Assembly (NCBI GenBank): GCA_023052935.1 | Contig: CM041292.1 | Coordinates: forward strand, 138,646,951 to 138,710,950 | DNA from: Piezodorus guildinii | Taxonomy: Eukaryota; Arthropoda; Insecta; Hemiptera; Pentatomidae | Direction of reading: 5' to 3' | Length of the DNA: 64,000 nucleotides | Shown: positions 9,906 to 21,362 of the stretch, piece after piece | Position numbering within the stretch: position 1 is the first letter of the stretch | Layout: every line of letters begins with the position of its first letter | Translations under genes and position numbers: made by a program | The notes under the pieces: model-generated | What the model saw: only the letters and a program-made list of their open reading frames with translations | Database searches by the model: none | What the model was told of the DNA's origin: nothing

Positions 9906-10447
9906 TGAGAAAATCTTGAGACACGATTTTTAAGGATTAATGCGTTGCAAACAGAATGGCCTTTAAATTAAATCATAATTAGAACAAAATAGATCTATCC
10001 CGACTGAAGATAATCCAGAGAGGTCTAGCTAACATGCTGATGGGGTGAAGCTAAGCTTGAGTCACAAACTTTTTCGACAGCAGGTCGACTAATTATAATG
10101 TGTATATTTTACAAATTTCTACCTAACCGGTTTTGCGTCAAACTTAGTTAAATTAGCTTTCAGATTAACTAGATGCCAGGATAAACAGCTACAATATTTA
10201 GGGCTTTGATTGACAAAGAAAAATGGAATACTATGATTGTTTGGATTAGCCGTCAAGACACCGGGCTAAAGCCACAGAAATGCATGAAAATCTTGCTGAG
10301 TTGTGTTCTAGTAACATAATAGTAGCATGACACAAATCCAGCTCATCTCTCAAACCTGATTTTGGTGAATTATTTTCAATAATCGACCCGAATACAAAAT
10401 AAGAAAAAATACGTTTGTCCGCCAGCCGCGGCATTTCTCAAAAACTA

Positions 10448-10448
<1 letters not shown>
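9906..10448. other. Unclassified DNA
   Basis: No gene is supported. A 62-codon minus-strand ORF at 10434-10246 has no features I recognise. Confidence 0.4.

Positions 10449-10517
<69 letters not shown>
10449..10517. repeat. (TA)n microsatellite
   Basis: An almost uninterrupted alternating TA run of about 69 bp. Confidence 0.95.
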
Positions 10518-10518
<1 letters not shown>

Positions 10519-11859
10519 CGTTTTTTTGATCTAAAGGGGTATTTCCCATTGTACTACTGATTGGATGAACGGTTCCGTGAAAACAAATTCTTGGGAACCA
10601 TTGATCTATTCTTTTAGCAATACTCGTTAGTTATTACATAAGACCTAATGTATCCGTGAATAATAAAACTTAATTAAAACTTAATAAAATAATAAAACTT
10701 CGCTGCTTGGCGACCCACATAGATTCGTCCTTAAGCCCAAGATTATATGGTGTATAGTTCGTGAACACGCGGTTGCCCAATATACAAATAATTAAGAACA
10801 ATCACGCCCAAAATCTTCCATCGTTAATCTCTACCGGAAAATGAGTACCATAAAAAAAAAAAAGATACAATGAGGAAAACGCGACAAATTAGTGATATTG
10901 TAACACTTGAACACACCTTTCAATAAATCAAATATAATCCTCAAAATCTACAAATTCTATAATTTCGGTTAGGCGATGATAATAAGTCAAATAAAGCCTC
11001 TATAAAGGAAAATCGTACCAATAAAATTTGTTCAAATTGAACATTCCTAGAAGTGAACAATGAATTTGATAAGTTCAGAACATTAAGGAAAATCAGGTCA
11101 GATTAATTTCAATTAACGTTTTGATAGTACATTCACTGCTAACTTAATCTATGAAATGTTAATAAAAGTATTTTTAAAAGTCCGATTTGAGCAGAAAATA
11201 TAAATTCCATGCCAAGTTACAAGGGTAACATGAAGGTTGAGCCGGAGTATTAAATAGGTTTGTAATCATTAAAAGTTGTGGCTAAACAATGGTGAATTGG
11301 ATTATCATAAGTTTAGTATTGTATTTGTGTGCCTAAACATATTTTTACATTAATAAATCTGTATTAGTCCGATTTCGTGTCTATGGACGTAACAATCAAC
11401 CGAATAAAGTCAAATGAAACTGAGTTCACACAAACATTTACAAAAAACAATTAAATAATTTAAAAAAAAGTAAATATATAAAACGTTTATTTGAATTGAA
11501 AAAGGTAATAACCATATGATAGAGCCAGAATTAAAATAGCAAGAGATGACAGCACAAGATCCAAGATGATTTAAATCTCAGATTGAGTTAAAGCAATCTC
11601 GAGTTACCTTCAACATGGCAGCAGGTATCTGCAAGGCTTGCCTTTTTGTGGGTGATAATCGAATATGAGGGAATTTTAAGGATAAAAAAAATGGCCAACA
11701 ATCCAAAAGAGTAAATTCAGGATTCATTGTGGTCACCTTAATTTATAAGTATGGCTACTTATTAAAAAATAAATCCATATTAAGAGTATATAAAACTATA
11801 CAGCTTCTTTGTGGAGAAGGAACATGAATAATTAGCCAAACAAACAAGACGTGCCTGAT
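10518..11859. other. AT-rich DNA without recognised features
   Basis: I looked for coding signals, repeats and RNA genes and found nothing I can support. The segment lies between a TA tract and a hAT-type MITE. Confidence 0.45.
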
Positions 11860-11867
11860 GTATAAAG

Positions 11868-12607
11868 CAGTGATGGGTAAATACTTAGAAGAAGAAAGTA
11901 CGGAGTATTTTTTATATGAGGTCACCAATAAATCCTTAATTACTGATTAAAACTTTTAAGAGGGCGGTAAAAAGACGCTAGCATATCAGACATCAATGCC
12001 CAAGTCGATGGGAACAAACCAGGAAGAGGGCTCCATCATGTTTTTATTTTATTTTTTCAACCAAAATCACATCTTTTTACATCCCTTTCGAGAATGAAAT
12101 AACGAAGGAATTTTTACTCTCTTTAAACATCCTAGTGGTTTATGCCGGTATAAACCCGATCTAGGCGATCTTGGGCAAATTAGACCTTTAACTTATTATA
12201 TCTATCATGGTTCACTTGTGGTTCAGTGGCTAGTATAACAGTCTTTTATGGCCAAAGTCACGGATTCAAAACCAGCAGATGGTCTAGGATATTAATTAAA
12301 ATAAGTACTACTTTTCAATGTGTGTTTCTTTCTGATGACCGTATCCCCAACCATGTTCCTCATCTGGTAGTACTTAATGATTCCACGAGTAAAAAAACAT
12401 ACGAGATTTTATTACATAAAATCGACAATTTGAAAAAAAAAAAGATGGCCTAAATAAATTATTAATAGACCTCAAAATGGATAAAACTCGTACTTAATGT
12501 ATGTAGGTAATATATTCAAAATTTGGTGACCTTATATAAAAAATTAGTCCAGTACTTAAAGTACAAAAATACTGAGTACTTTTTTTCTGAATATTTGCCC
12601 ATCACTA
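11868..12607. mobile_element. hAT-type MITE, 740 bp, 8-bp target duplication
   Basis: The ends are imperfect inverted repeats beginning CAGTGATGGGTAAATACTTA (left) and TAGTGATGGGCAAATATTCA (right, reverse complement). Subterminal matches continue through AGTAY...AGTATTTTT and ATATRAGGTCACCAA. Flanking 8-mers GTATAAAG (11860-11867) and ATATAAAG (12608-12615) match at 7 of 8 positions, which fits hAT target duplications. There is no transposase ORF. A SINE head lies inside at about 12212-12296. Confidence 0.7.
12212..12296 (+). mobile_element. SINE tRNA-like head nested in the hAT MITE
   Basis: The sequence GTGGTTCAGTGGCTAGTATA contains an A-box-like motif, and GTCACGGATTCAAAACC is a degraded B box. 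It aligns with the head of the SINE at 56631. The SINE body is not recognisable downstream, so this is a fragment. Confidence 0.55.
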
Positions 12608-15371
12608 ATATAAAGTAACTTCAAGAGCATGAGGTCTAACTAAAAACATTCACCTATTTCAAGTTTCCTTCGGTCAATAGTCAGTGCTCATGATTGGTAT
12701 ATCTTATAAAATTTGACATCAGTGAATTCTTTTTAGCAAAAACTTTGCTATTTTTCCTTTCACTTACTATATATAGTAAGGAAAGTATTGCGATCGTGAA
12801 AATTTTCGAATTCCAGTTTTCAACGGAAATACACGTTTTAGGGTCCCCTGAGTCCAAATAACCAAGTCCCGCAAAAAGGTCTGTGTGTGTGTGTGGTAAC
12901 TCCCGGGCGGAAACGGTAAGTCCTATGAAACTGAAATTTCATATTTAAGACAAATATACGCCCGAGACGTGACAAAACTTTTTTCATCAAAATGAGCTTA
13001 CCAGAAGAGGCACTTTATACCATGCATTTTGCACCTTTTTTCGATTTTCTCAAAAACGGTTCCGACGATTTTGATTAAACTCGCTATATCGATGTAAAAT
13101 TAAATGGGCTTTAATATCATGTAGGTTTTATTTGGATAAAAATGGTCTGACAGGGCTTAAATGCCGATATTTTAAATTTTCTTCCTCTAAAGTACCTTTA
13201 ATTTTTTAGATTCAATAATAATAACTAGATTATCTTGTTAGCGCTGATGAAAAACAGGTAAATATATAAATTGAATAAATTCGATACCCAACTAAAGGAG
13301 AAAACAGAAAAAATATATTTTTACTTTCACTTACTATATATAGTAAGGAAAGTATTGCGATCGTGAAAATTTTCGAATTCCAGTTTTCAACGGAAATACA
13401 CGTTTTAGGGTCCCCTGAGTCCAAATAACCAAGTCCCGCAAAAAGGTCTGTGTGTGTGTGTGTGTGTGGTAACTCCCGGGCGGAAACGGTAAGTCCTATG
13501 AAACTGAAATTTCATATTTAAGACAACTATACGCCCGAGACGTGACAAAACTTTTTTCATCAAAATGAGCTTACCAGAAGAGGCACTTTATACCATGCAT
13601 TTTGCACCTTTTTTCGATTTTCTCAAAAACGGTTCCGACGATTTTGATTAAACTCGCTATATCGATGTAAAATTAAATGGGCTTTAATATCATGTAGGTT
13701 TTATTTGGATAAAAATGGTCTGACAGGGCTTAAATGCCAATATTTTAAATTTTCTTCCTCTAAAGTACCTTTAATTTTTTAGATTCAATAATAATAACTA
13801 GATTATCTTGTTAGCGCTGATGAAAAACAGGTAAATATATAAATTGAATAAATTCGATACCCAACTAAAGGAGAAAACAGAAAAAATATATTTTTACTTT
13901 CACTTACTATATATAGTAAGGAAAGTATTGCGATCGTGAAAATTTTCGAATTCCAGTTTTCAACGGAAATACACGTTTTAGGGTCCCCTGAGTCCAAATA
14001 ACCAAGTCCCGCAAAAAGGTCTGTGTGTGTGTGTGTGTGTGTGGTAACTCCCGGGCGGAAACGGTAAGTCCTATGAAACTGAAATTTCATATTTAAGACA
14101 ACTATACGCCCGAGACGTGACAAAACTTTTTTCATCAAAATGAGCTTACCAGAAGAGGCACTTTATACCATGCATTTTGCACCTTTTTTCGATTTTCTCA
14201 AAAACGGTTCCGACGATTTTGATTAAACTCGCTATATCGATGTAAAATTAAATGGGCTTTAATATCATGTAGGTTTTATTTGGATAAAAATGGTCTGACA
14301 GGGCTTAAATGCCAATATTTTAAATTTTCTTCCTCTAAAGTACCTTTAATTTTTTAGATTCAATAATAATAACTAGATTATCTTGTTAGCGCTGATGAAA
14401 AACAGGTAAATATATAAATTGAATAAATTCGATACCCAACTAAAGGAGAAAACAGAAAAAATATATTTTTACTTTCACTTACTATATATAGTAAGGAAAG
14501 TATTGCGATCGTGAAAATTTTCGAATTCCAGTTTTCAACGGAAATACACGTTTTAGGGTCCCCTGAGTCCAAATAACCAAGTCCCGCAAAAAGGTCTGTG
14601 TGTGTGTGTGTGTGTGGTAACTCCCGGGCGGAAACGGTAAGTCCTATGAAACTGAAATTTCATATTTAAGACAACTATACGCCCGAGACGTGACAAAACT
14701 TTTTTCATCAAAATGAGCTTACCAGAAGAGGCACTTTATACCATGCATTTTGCACCTTTTTTCGATTTTCTCAAAAACGGTTCCGACGATTTTGATTAAA
14801 CTCGCTATATCGATGTAAAATTAAATGGGCTTTAATATCATGTAGGTTTTATTTGGATAAAAATGGTCTGACAGGGCTTAAATGCCAATATTTTAAATTT
14901 TCTTCCTCTAAAGTACCTTTAATTTTTTAGATTCAATAATAATAACTAGATTATCTTGTTAGCGCTGATGAAAAACAGGTAAATATATAAATTGAATAAA
15001 TTCGATACCCAACTAAAGGAGAAAACAGAAAAAATATATTTTTACTTTCACTTACTATATATAGTAAGGAAAGTATTGCGATCGTGAAAATTTTCGAATT
15101 CCAGTTTTCAACGGAAATACACGTTTTAGGGTCCCCTGAGTCCAAATAACCAACAGTCTGTGTTTTTTTTTTTTTTTTTTTTTACGAGGGTAGGTGGAAA
15201 TCTTCAAAAGACGCGGATAGGCCCGTACCTATCCGTGTGTGGGATTTCTACCCACTAAAACCAACCTCCCTACACCTGTTTCTCACCCTCAACGGGACCA
15301 CCGTTAGGCATTACTTCGTGGAGGAGAGTGGCTGTGTGCCGCTCCGTTGTTAGGCGCCTTACCCTATATTT

Positions 15372-18300
15372 CTAGGCACGCCTCTCCTTCTCTTCCTTTC
15401 TCAATTTCTTGATGACGTCCGCAGCCAGACGTTGGCCCGCCATCCAGTTCTCCTGAGAAAGTAGCATGAGGTTGACGATGTTGTCAGGTGTAGCTTCTGA
15501 TCTGCATATTTTTTGAAATTCTTCCCTCTCTACTTGAAAGCGAGGACAGCAGAAGAATACGTGTTCTACTGTCTCATCTATTGTTGGGCATCTTGGACAT
15601 TCTGCTGTATTGTCCAACTTAAAGCGTAATTGGTAGGCTCTGAAGCAGCCATGTCCAGTGAGCATTTGGGTTAGGTAGTAGTCCACTTCCCCGTGGCTTC
15701 TACCCATCCAGGGTTGGATGCAAGGTACCAGCCTTTGGGTCCACCTTCCGCTCGCTGCCAAATCCCAACGTCGCTGCCACTTTTGGACTGTCTGCTTCCT
15801 CTCTTCGGTTCTAGGAATGTGGACAACACTTTTATACGTACGTTGCCTTTCCTCCGACAGCAGTTCAATGGGTGGCATCCTGGCCACCACACATGCAGCT
15901 TCGTAGGATACTGTGCGAAATGCACTAATCACCCTCAGAGCGCTTCGGCGATAAACTGACACAATGGGTCTCCTGTAAGAAAGTGTGTCCAGGGCATTAT
16001 TCCATATTGGGGCTGCATATAAAAGAGTGGATGAGACGACGCTCGCCATTAATAGTCTCCGACTACTTCTAGGTCCACCTACGTTGGGCATCAATCGGGC
16101 TAGAGCTGTGTTCACTCCTGCTGCATTGATGCATACTTCCTGGATATGCTCCTTGAATTTAAGCCTTTCATCAAGTATAACCCCAAGATATCTCAGTGAG
16201 GGCTGGGACCGTATCTCTTGCCTGCCCACTCTCAGGATTATTTCTTCTCTCCTTTTACGGCTACTTATAAGAAGGGCCTCTGTTTTCCTTTCTGCCAGTT
16301 GGAGCCCAACCGATGTCAGCCAATCACGGATCAGAGAGATACTCTGATTTGCCTTCAAGGCTACTTCGTCTTTATATTTCGCCTCGATTACGACTGCGAC
16401 ATCATCAGCAAAACCTATGATCTTGGCACCTTCTGGCAGGTTAAGCCTAAGAACTCCATCATACAGGATATTCCACAATAGAGGCCCCAGTACTGATCCC
16501 TGGGGTACTCCACCATTCACCCTGAACGTCTTTGGGCCGTCCTCTGTTGAGCATATCAGGATCCTGTCTGCAAAATAATTTCTGATAATGCTCCTGAGGT
16601 ACATGGGAACGCCCATTTTCTGCAGAGCTCTAAGAATGCAGTTCCATCTTGCCGTGTTAAACGCGTTTCTCACATCTAATGTGACGACGGCACAATAACA
16701 TTTCGCACCTCTTCTCCACCTCTTCCCCGCAATAGCTTTCTGGGCAGTTTCAGTCACCAGGGTAATTGCGTCCAGCGTGGACCTCGCTTTTCTGAAGCCA
16801 AATTGATTGTTCGATAGGCCCTCTACTCCTTCGGTGATCTCTTGTATTCTGCTGGCTATTATTTTCTCTAAGACCTTGCCGGTTGTGTCCAGCAGACATA
16901 TCGGTCTATATGCTGAGGGTTCTGAGGGGTTTCCTTTGCCTTTTGGAACCAGTACAAGGCGCTGCCTTTTCCATGGTCGCGGAAAGGATCCCTCACTTAA
17001 ACAGGAACTGAAGACGTCCTGAAAAAGTTCCGGCTTGGTCTCGATTGCCACCTTTAGTGCCACGTTCGGGATGCCATCCAAACCTGGGGCTTTACCAGTA
17101 TGAAGGCTGGAGCAGACATCCTTCAGCTCCTCAGCAGTTACGGATGGTGCGTCAAATGGCTGCACCTGCCCTGAATCCTCAAGCTCTTCTTGTTCGGGAA
17201 AAAGAGAAGCAACGATTTTCTGCACAGCCACAGGACACGTTGGCGATCTCGTAGAGCTGCCCTTCAATTTCTTCATGACGGTCCTGTATGGCCTTCCCCA
17301 TGGATCCTCGTCCACCTCTTCGCAGAGTTCCTTCCAGCATTTCCTCTTGCTCAACTTGATTGCACGCCGTAGTTCGCGCCTCGCAGTTTTGAATTCCTCT
17401 TGTAAAATTCGGAACTGAGGGCTACCTCTTGCACGCTGGTACCTTCTTCTCGATGCGTGACACCGTGTCCGACAGTCAGCGATATGGTCGTTCCACCAGT
17501 AGACCAGATGTCGACCCATGCATGCGTTGCTGCGAACCATAGACGCGTCACAAGCTGTGTAGATCAGATCTACTAGCTGGTGAGCCTTATCCTCCGCGCT
17601 GCCTGACAGCCCACACGGGCTCTCCATCATAATTTTGAATGATTCTCTGTCAAATGTCCTACTTTTCCATCTTACAGTACCATTATCCTGCCTTATTGTC
17701 ATTCGTTCCCGGTTGCCCAGAGTGATCAATATGGCCTGGTGGTCGCTGTGGGTGTATAAGTCACAGACCTGCCAGCCAATAGTAGGGTGTAGGCAGTCAC
17801 TTACAAATGTTAAGTCTATAATGGAAGTCCTGCTTCCCTTCACAAATGTAGGCTCCGTCCCTGTATTAACCAGTACGAGGTCGTCCATCTGGGCGAAGGC
17901 TTCTAATAAGACTTCACCTCGTCGATTGGTCGACTTGCTACCCCATTCTAATGCCCAGGCATTGAAGTCTCCGGCAATTACTACAGGTCTACGTCCTGTG
18001 GCGTCTCTCACTATGCTATCTAAAAGAGCTTCATATTCTTCAATTGCAGTGTTCGGTGGGGCATAGCAACTGTACAAGTATAGATGCTTTATCTTGGCCC
18101 AAACGAAACCATATGTCGGAGCTCGCGGTGTTTCTTCTATGAAATTTGGTTCACTTGCCCAAATTGCAGCACGACCCGTAGCGTCGGATAACCAAGAATT
18201 ACTATCTACATTTTTATACTGTTCACTCAAGATAGCGACATCAATTTTTTGCTCTTTCACTGTTTGCCATAGGATATCCTGTGCGGCTTCGCAGTGATTC

Positions 18301-18395
18301 AGATTCAGTTGGAGGACTCTCATATGGGGCGACTTCTTCCACTCCTTTGTTCTTCTAAGGCGCGCTGTAATGCTGGGCATCTGCTGCCGCCACAC
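15372..18395 (-). CDS. ORF2 endonuclease/reverse transcriptase (R1 clade)
   Basis: A 1007-residue ORF2. The APE endonuclease (about 25-225) shows NLNHCEAAQD (31-40), Glu58 in LSEQY, GDFNAW with Asp143, and SDH at 217-219; the NLNHC start is characteristic of R1-type elements. The reverse transcriptase (about 430-720) shows AYRPICLLDT (495-504), VTLDVRNAFNTARW (571-584), GGVPQGSVLGPLLWN (628-642) and the active-site FADD (662-665). A C-terminal zinc-knuckle-like block, CPRCPTIDETVEHVFFCC, is typical of this clade. The frame is uninterrupted. The endonuclease probably sets the microsatellite target choice seen here. Confidence 0.92.
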   Translation of the reverse strand: MWRQQMPSITARLRRTKEWKKSPHMRVLQLNLNHCEAAQDILWQTVKEQKIDVAILSEQYKNVDSNSWLSDATGRAAIWASEPNFIEETPRAPTYGFVWAKIKHLYLYSCYAPPNTAIEEYEALLDSIVRDATGRRPVVIAGDFNAWALEWGSKSTNRRGEVLLEAFAQMDDLVLVNTGTEPTFVKGSRTSIIDLTFVSDCLHPTIGWQVCDLYTHSDHQAILITLGNRERMTIRQDNGTVRWKSRTFDRESFKIMMESPCGLSGSAEDKAHQLVDLIYTACDASMVRSNACMGRHLVYWWNDHIADCRTRCHASRRRYQRARGSPQFRILQEEFKTARRELRRAIKLSKRKCWKELCEEVDEDPWGRPYRTVMKKLKGSSTRSPTCPVAVQKIVASLFPEQEELEDSGQVQPFDAPSVTAEELKDVCSSLHTGKAPGLDGIPNVALKVAIETKPELFQDVFSSCLSEGSFPRPWKRQRLVLVPKGKGNPSEPSAYRPICLLDTTGKVLEKIIASRIQEITEGVEGLSNNQFGFRKARSTLDAITLVTETAQKAIAGKRWRRGAKCYCAVVTLDVRNAFNTARWNCILRALQKMGVPMYLRSIIRNYFADRILICSTEDGPKTFRVNGGVPQGSVLGPLLWNILYDGVLRLNLPEGAKIIGFADDVAVVIEAKYKDEVALKANQSISLIRDWLTSVGLQLAERKTEALLISSRKRREEIILRVGRQEIRSQPSLRYLGVILDERLKFKEHIQEVCINAAGVNTALARLMPNVGGPRSSRRLLMASVVSSTLLYAAPIWNNALDTLSYRRPIVSVYRRSALRVISAFRTVSYEAACVVARMPPIELLSEERQRTYKSVVHIPRTEERKQTVQKWQRRWDLAASGRWTQRLVPCIQPWMGRSHGEVDYYLTQMLTGHGCFRAYQLRFKLDNTAECPRCPTIDETVEHVFFCCPRFQVEREEFQKICRSEATPDNIVNLMLLSQENWMAGQRLAADVIKKLRKEEKERRA

Positions 18396-19699
18396 AGGTG
18401 TCCACTATCGCCTCCTCCGAGGCAAAGAGCGCAAGACGGACTCTTTGTACAATTCAAGGCTAAATGGCCCTCTTCGCAGCACCTGCGACAACATTTCGTT
18501 CGGTCGGGTCCTTTGCATTGCCTGGCAAAATGTCCAAAGTTCCAACACCGGTAGCAGCGCTGTAGTCGGATTTTTTCCCGAATCCTACTGATCACTAATC
18601 CGACCCTGATTCTTCCTTTGGCAATTGCTTTCCTAGCCTGCACGACTGGCAAAGCAATAACTGCCGTCCTTGTTCCAGCGTATGCCGAGCGGATCGACAA
18701 TACAGCGGTTGGCTTTATATTCTCTTCCTCTATTAATGTGGAGAGAGCCTCAGCGACCTCTTCTTTTGATGTTAGAGCGTCCAGGTCTCTTATTTCAATT
18801 AACGATTCCTGTCTCCAAGCCCTAACTTCGGCCTCTGACCCCAATGCTCCCTCTAGGGTTTCCTTCATTCTCTCCAGAGAGACCCCTTTTGTTTCCCTAT
18901 TCAACTGTATCAGGAGATTTCCCGCCTCATTTTTGCGAACCCTGTTAATATTGGAGCTCATATCTTTCAAGGATGGATCAGCTCTTACTTTGCGGAGTGT
19001 GTCTGCATATGTGGTGCCTTCCTTAACCTTAATTATGAGGGCATCCGGCCTCGGTGGTTTTGGGCGTGGGCGCCGATTTCCTCTCTTCTTCTGGTTCGTG
19101 ACTGTTTGCCATCGTTCAACTGAGGCTGTTGAGGCTATTATGGGTTGTTGAGTCTGCTCCGCTATGGGGCTTGGAGGGCCACTTGGTGCCTTAGCCTGCT
19201 TCCTTGGAACCATCGCCTTTGGTTGATCCCTTTTTGCTGATCCATTCTCGTGAGTCGTTGAACCCTGGAAATCCTGATTCTGTCGTTTATTATTTATTGT
19301 GGGTACCGATGGCACGGTTTGGGTGCAGATATCCACCATACTTTGTGCATCCTCCCGAGCTTTGAATTTGCACTCCAGTGACATCAACTGATTCAGGATT
19401 CTACAGGCATATTCCTTAATCTCTCCATGGACATTATGCTTAGACTGGATGTATGTCTGTAAACCCTGGATTTCTTTAACCAGCGTTGTCCACTCATCCT
19501 TGCAGAGCTCCAACGTTGTAGTAGTACCTGATGATGTCTCAGCTCTATCAAAATTTAAAGGTGTTTCATTGCGGTGGCTTGATGACGACGTCGGGTGTCC
19601 CGCTTTCTCAACCTCTGCCGACGCCGGTACTGGGGTTCCGAGCCCCTGCACCGTAAGTAAAATCTCCTGCTCTATCATCTCATAGTTATATTTTTGCAT
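18320..19699 (-). CDS. ORF1 gag-like nucleic-acid-binding protein (R1 clade)
   Basis: A 459-residue ORF1 protein, expected to package element RNA into a ribonucleoprotein. The N-terminal half is low in recognisable domains and Ser/Thr/Gln-rich. The middle is basic (NRRPRPKPPRP near residue 220). The C-terminus carries three zinc knuckles: CYRCWNFGHFARQC, then CRRCCEEGHLALNC (both CX2CX4HX4C), then a CX2C...H...C variant starting CALCLGGG. This CCHC triplet is typical of R1/I/Jockey-group ORF1. The stop lies 76 nt inside ORF2, in a different frame, so ORF2 is probably reached by reinitiation or a similar coupling. The start is the first ATG after the leader. Confidence 0.88.
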   Translation of the reverse strand: MQKYNYEMIEQEILLTVQGLGTPVPASAEVEKAGHPTSSSSHRNETPLNFDRAETSSGTTTTLELCKDEWTTLVKEIQGLQTYIQSKHNVHGEIKEYACRILNQLMSLECKFKAREDAQSMVDICTQTVPSVPTINNKRQNQDFQGSTTHENGSAKRDQPKAMVPRKQAKAPSGPPSPIAEQTQQPIIASTASVERWQTVTNQKKRGNRRPRPKPPRPDALIIKVKEGTTYADTLRKVRADPSLKDMSSNINRVRKNEAGNLLIQLNRETKGVSLERMKETLEGALGSEAEVRAWRQESLIEIRDLDALTSKEEVAEALSTLIEEENIKPTAVLSIRSAYAGTRTAVIALPVVQARKAIAKGRIRVGLVISRIREKIRLQRCYRCWNFGHFARQCKGPDRTKCCRRCCEEGHLALNCTKSPSCALCLGGGDSGHLCGGSRCPALQRALEEQRSGRSRPI

Positions 19700-20378
19700 T
19701 TTATACCTCCTGCCAGGTGTGATTCAGCCGCCTCTAACCTGAGGAACAGACGCTGACCAGGTCGCCGCCTATTCTAGGAACCGTCACGCCTGGATTTGTC
19801 TAGTTTTGGTCCGACCCGGGTATTTTATTTCCCCGGTACCCACCAAATCTGGTGAGCTTTCCCCTATCCGCCACCTGGGGAGGCGCCCGATGGAAGCTCT
19901 AGGAACTCCACACGGGAAAAGGTCTGTGTGTGTGTGTCTGTGTGTGTGTGTGTGTGGTAACTCCCGGGCGGAAACGGTAAGTCCTATGAAACTGAAATTT
20001 CATATTTAAGACAACTATACGCCCGAGACGTGACAAAACTTTTTTCATCAAAATGAGCTTACCAGAAGAGGCACTTTAAACCATGCATTTTGCACCTTTT
20101 TTCGATTTTCTCAAAAACGGTTCCGACGATTTTGATTAAACTCGCTATATCGATGTAAAATTAAATGGGCTTTTATATCATGTAGGTTTTATTTGGATAA
20201 AAATGGTCTGACAGGGCTTAAATGCCGATATTTTAAATTTTCTTCCTCTAAAGTACCTTTAATTTTTTAGATTCAATAATAATAACTAGATTATCTTGTT
20301 AGCGCTGATGAAAAACAGGTAAATATATAAATTGAATAAATTCGATACCCAACTAAAGGAGAAAACAGAAAAAATATA

Positions 20379-21092
20379 CTGGAAGGAATTAGTCCGGGTG
20401 GCGGTCATTAAATGAAACAACTAAATAGTTTCAACTATTTTATTGTTTGCCAACGTTTCGACCCCCTTTGTGGGTCATCATTAGGGCTAAAAAGATACAA
20501 AAGAATATAATTTCAATGACATTACATACAATATTATATAACCTATTTAGCTAGAGAACGTCGGTATTGAAAAAATAACAGAAGAACTGTATATGTAAAA
20601 AAAAAAAACTTAATTAAAATACAATGACCATATTACAATAATGAAAGTGTTATACAGAAAAAATAAAAATGTTCACTAAACAAAATTTACACAGGTATCA
20701 ATAATTTACATGAAATATGAAATATAAAAATATGAAGTAGAGTGGAGATACGTACCGCATGGTGGGAGAATGGAAACTAGGTACTGTTTGGTAGATGGGG
20801 GGTAGGTAGGATGGAAAATACGTAGGAAAAGGTGGAATGGAAAATACGTACTGATTTATGGACAGGGCCTGACAACAATGACTAAAATTCTTAATACTAC
20901 CATACAAAGAATCAATGAAATTTAACTTATGATTATAATAGTGATACAGGATAAAAAATTATGATTTAATTCTTGAAATATCACCTATATAATAGTAAGA
21001 ACAGTGATGGAAGATGTATATGGAGAAAAACTGACTGTACCTCCCAACTTAATCATCCCTAATTCTGTTTTAGGTATCCAAAGATAACAGGG
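20379..21092 (-). repeat. Penelope 3' terminal repeat (direct copy)
   Basis: This 714-bp direct repeat is nearly identical to 24327-25042. Both start CTGGAAGGAATTAGTCCGGG and end in GGTATCCAAAGATAACAGGG (plus strand). It contains a hammerhead-like segment and a 69-codon ORF that is merely duplicated with the repeat. Confidence 0.9.
20449..20488 (-). ncRNA. Hammerhead-like motif, mutated core
   Basis: The minus strand reads GCC-CTAATGA, a stem II made of GACCC and GGGTC, then GAAACGTTGGC. The core G of CTGATGA is A here, which should abolish or severely reduce cleavage. The rest matches the intact copies at 24398 and 25164. Confidence 0.5.
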
Positions 21093-21362
21093 TGGAAAAA
21101 AATAATAATAGAACATTGTAAAATAACATTAATTGACAAATCTTACAGGTTGATAAAAAAATTAAATACATAAATACAAGTTGGAATAAATTGAATAGTG
21201 AAGACATTTAGAAAATTTTAAATACATAAACAAAACAAAATAAATACATATATAGAATTATATGGATACCTAAAATAGATTTTAAAATATTAATAAAAAC
21301 CAACAAACAATAATAATGAAAAACAAAACAATATATATGGTGGGATAGACAGAGAAAATATG

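Larger units (their letters stand above)
15163..19921 (-). mobile_element. R1-clade, Waldo-like non-LTR retrotransposon
   Basis: This two-ORF element lies on the minus strand, with a poly(A) tail seen as a T run from about 15163 to 15183 and a 5' leader of about 220 nt. It sits exactly in the (TG)n tract of a family H unit. The string GTCTGTG flanks both sides (15156-15162 and 19922-19928), consistent with a short target duplication. The Waldo lineage of the R1 clade is known to target (ACAY)n-type microsatellites, which fits the (CA)n target read on the element strand. Both ORFs are open, so the copy may be recent. Confidence 0.85.

Noticed and set aside
13230..15145. A 64-codon ORF repeated four times in the family H array
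   Set aside because: It is identical because the DNA is tandemly repeated. It includes a hairpin terminus and (TG)n-adjacent sequence, has no domain, and is disrupted in diverged copies elsewhere.
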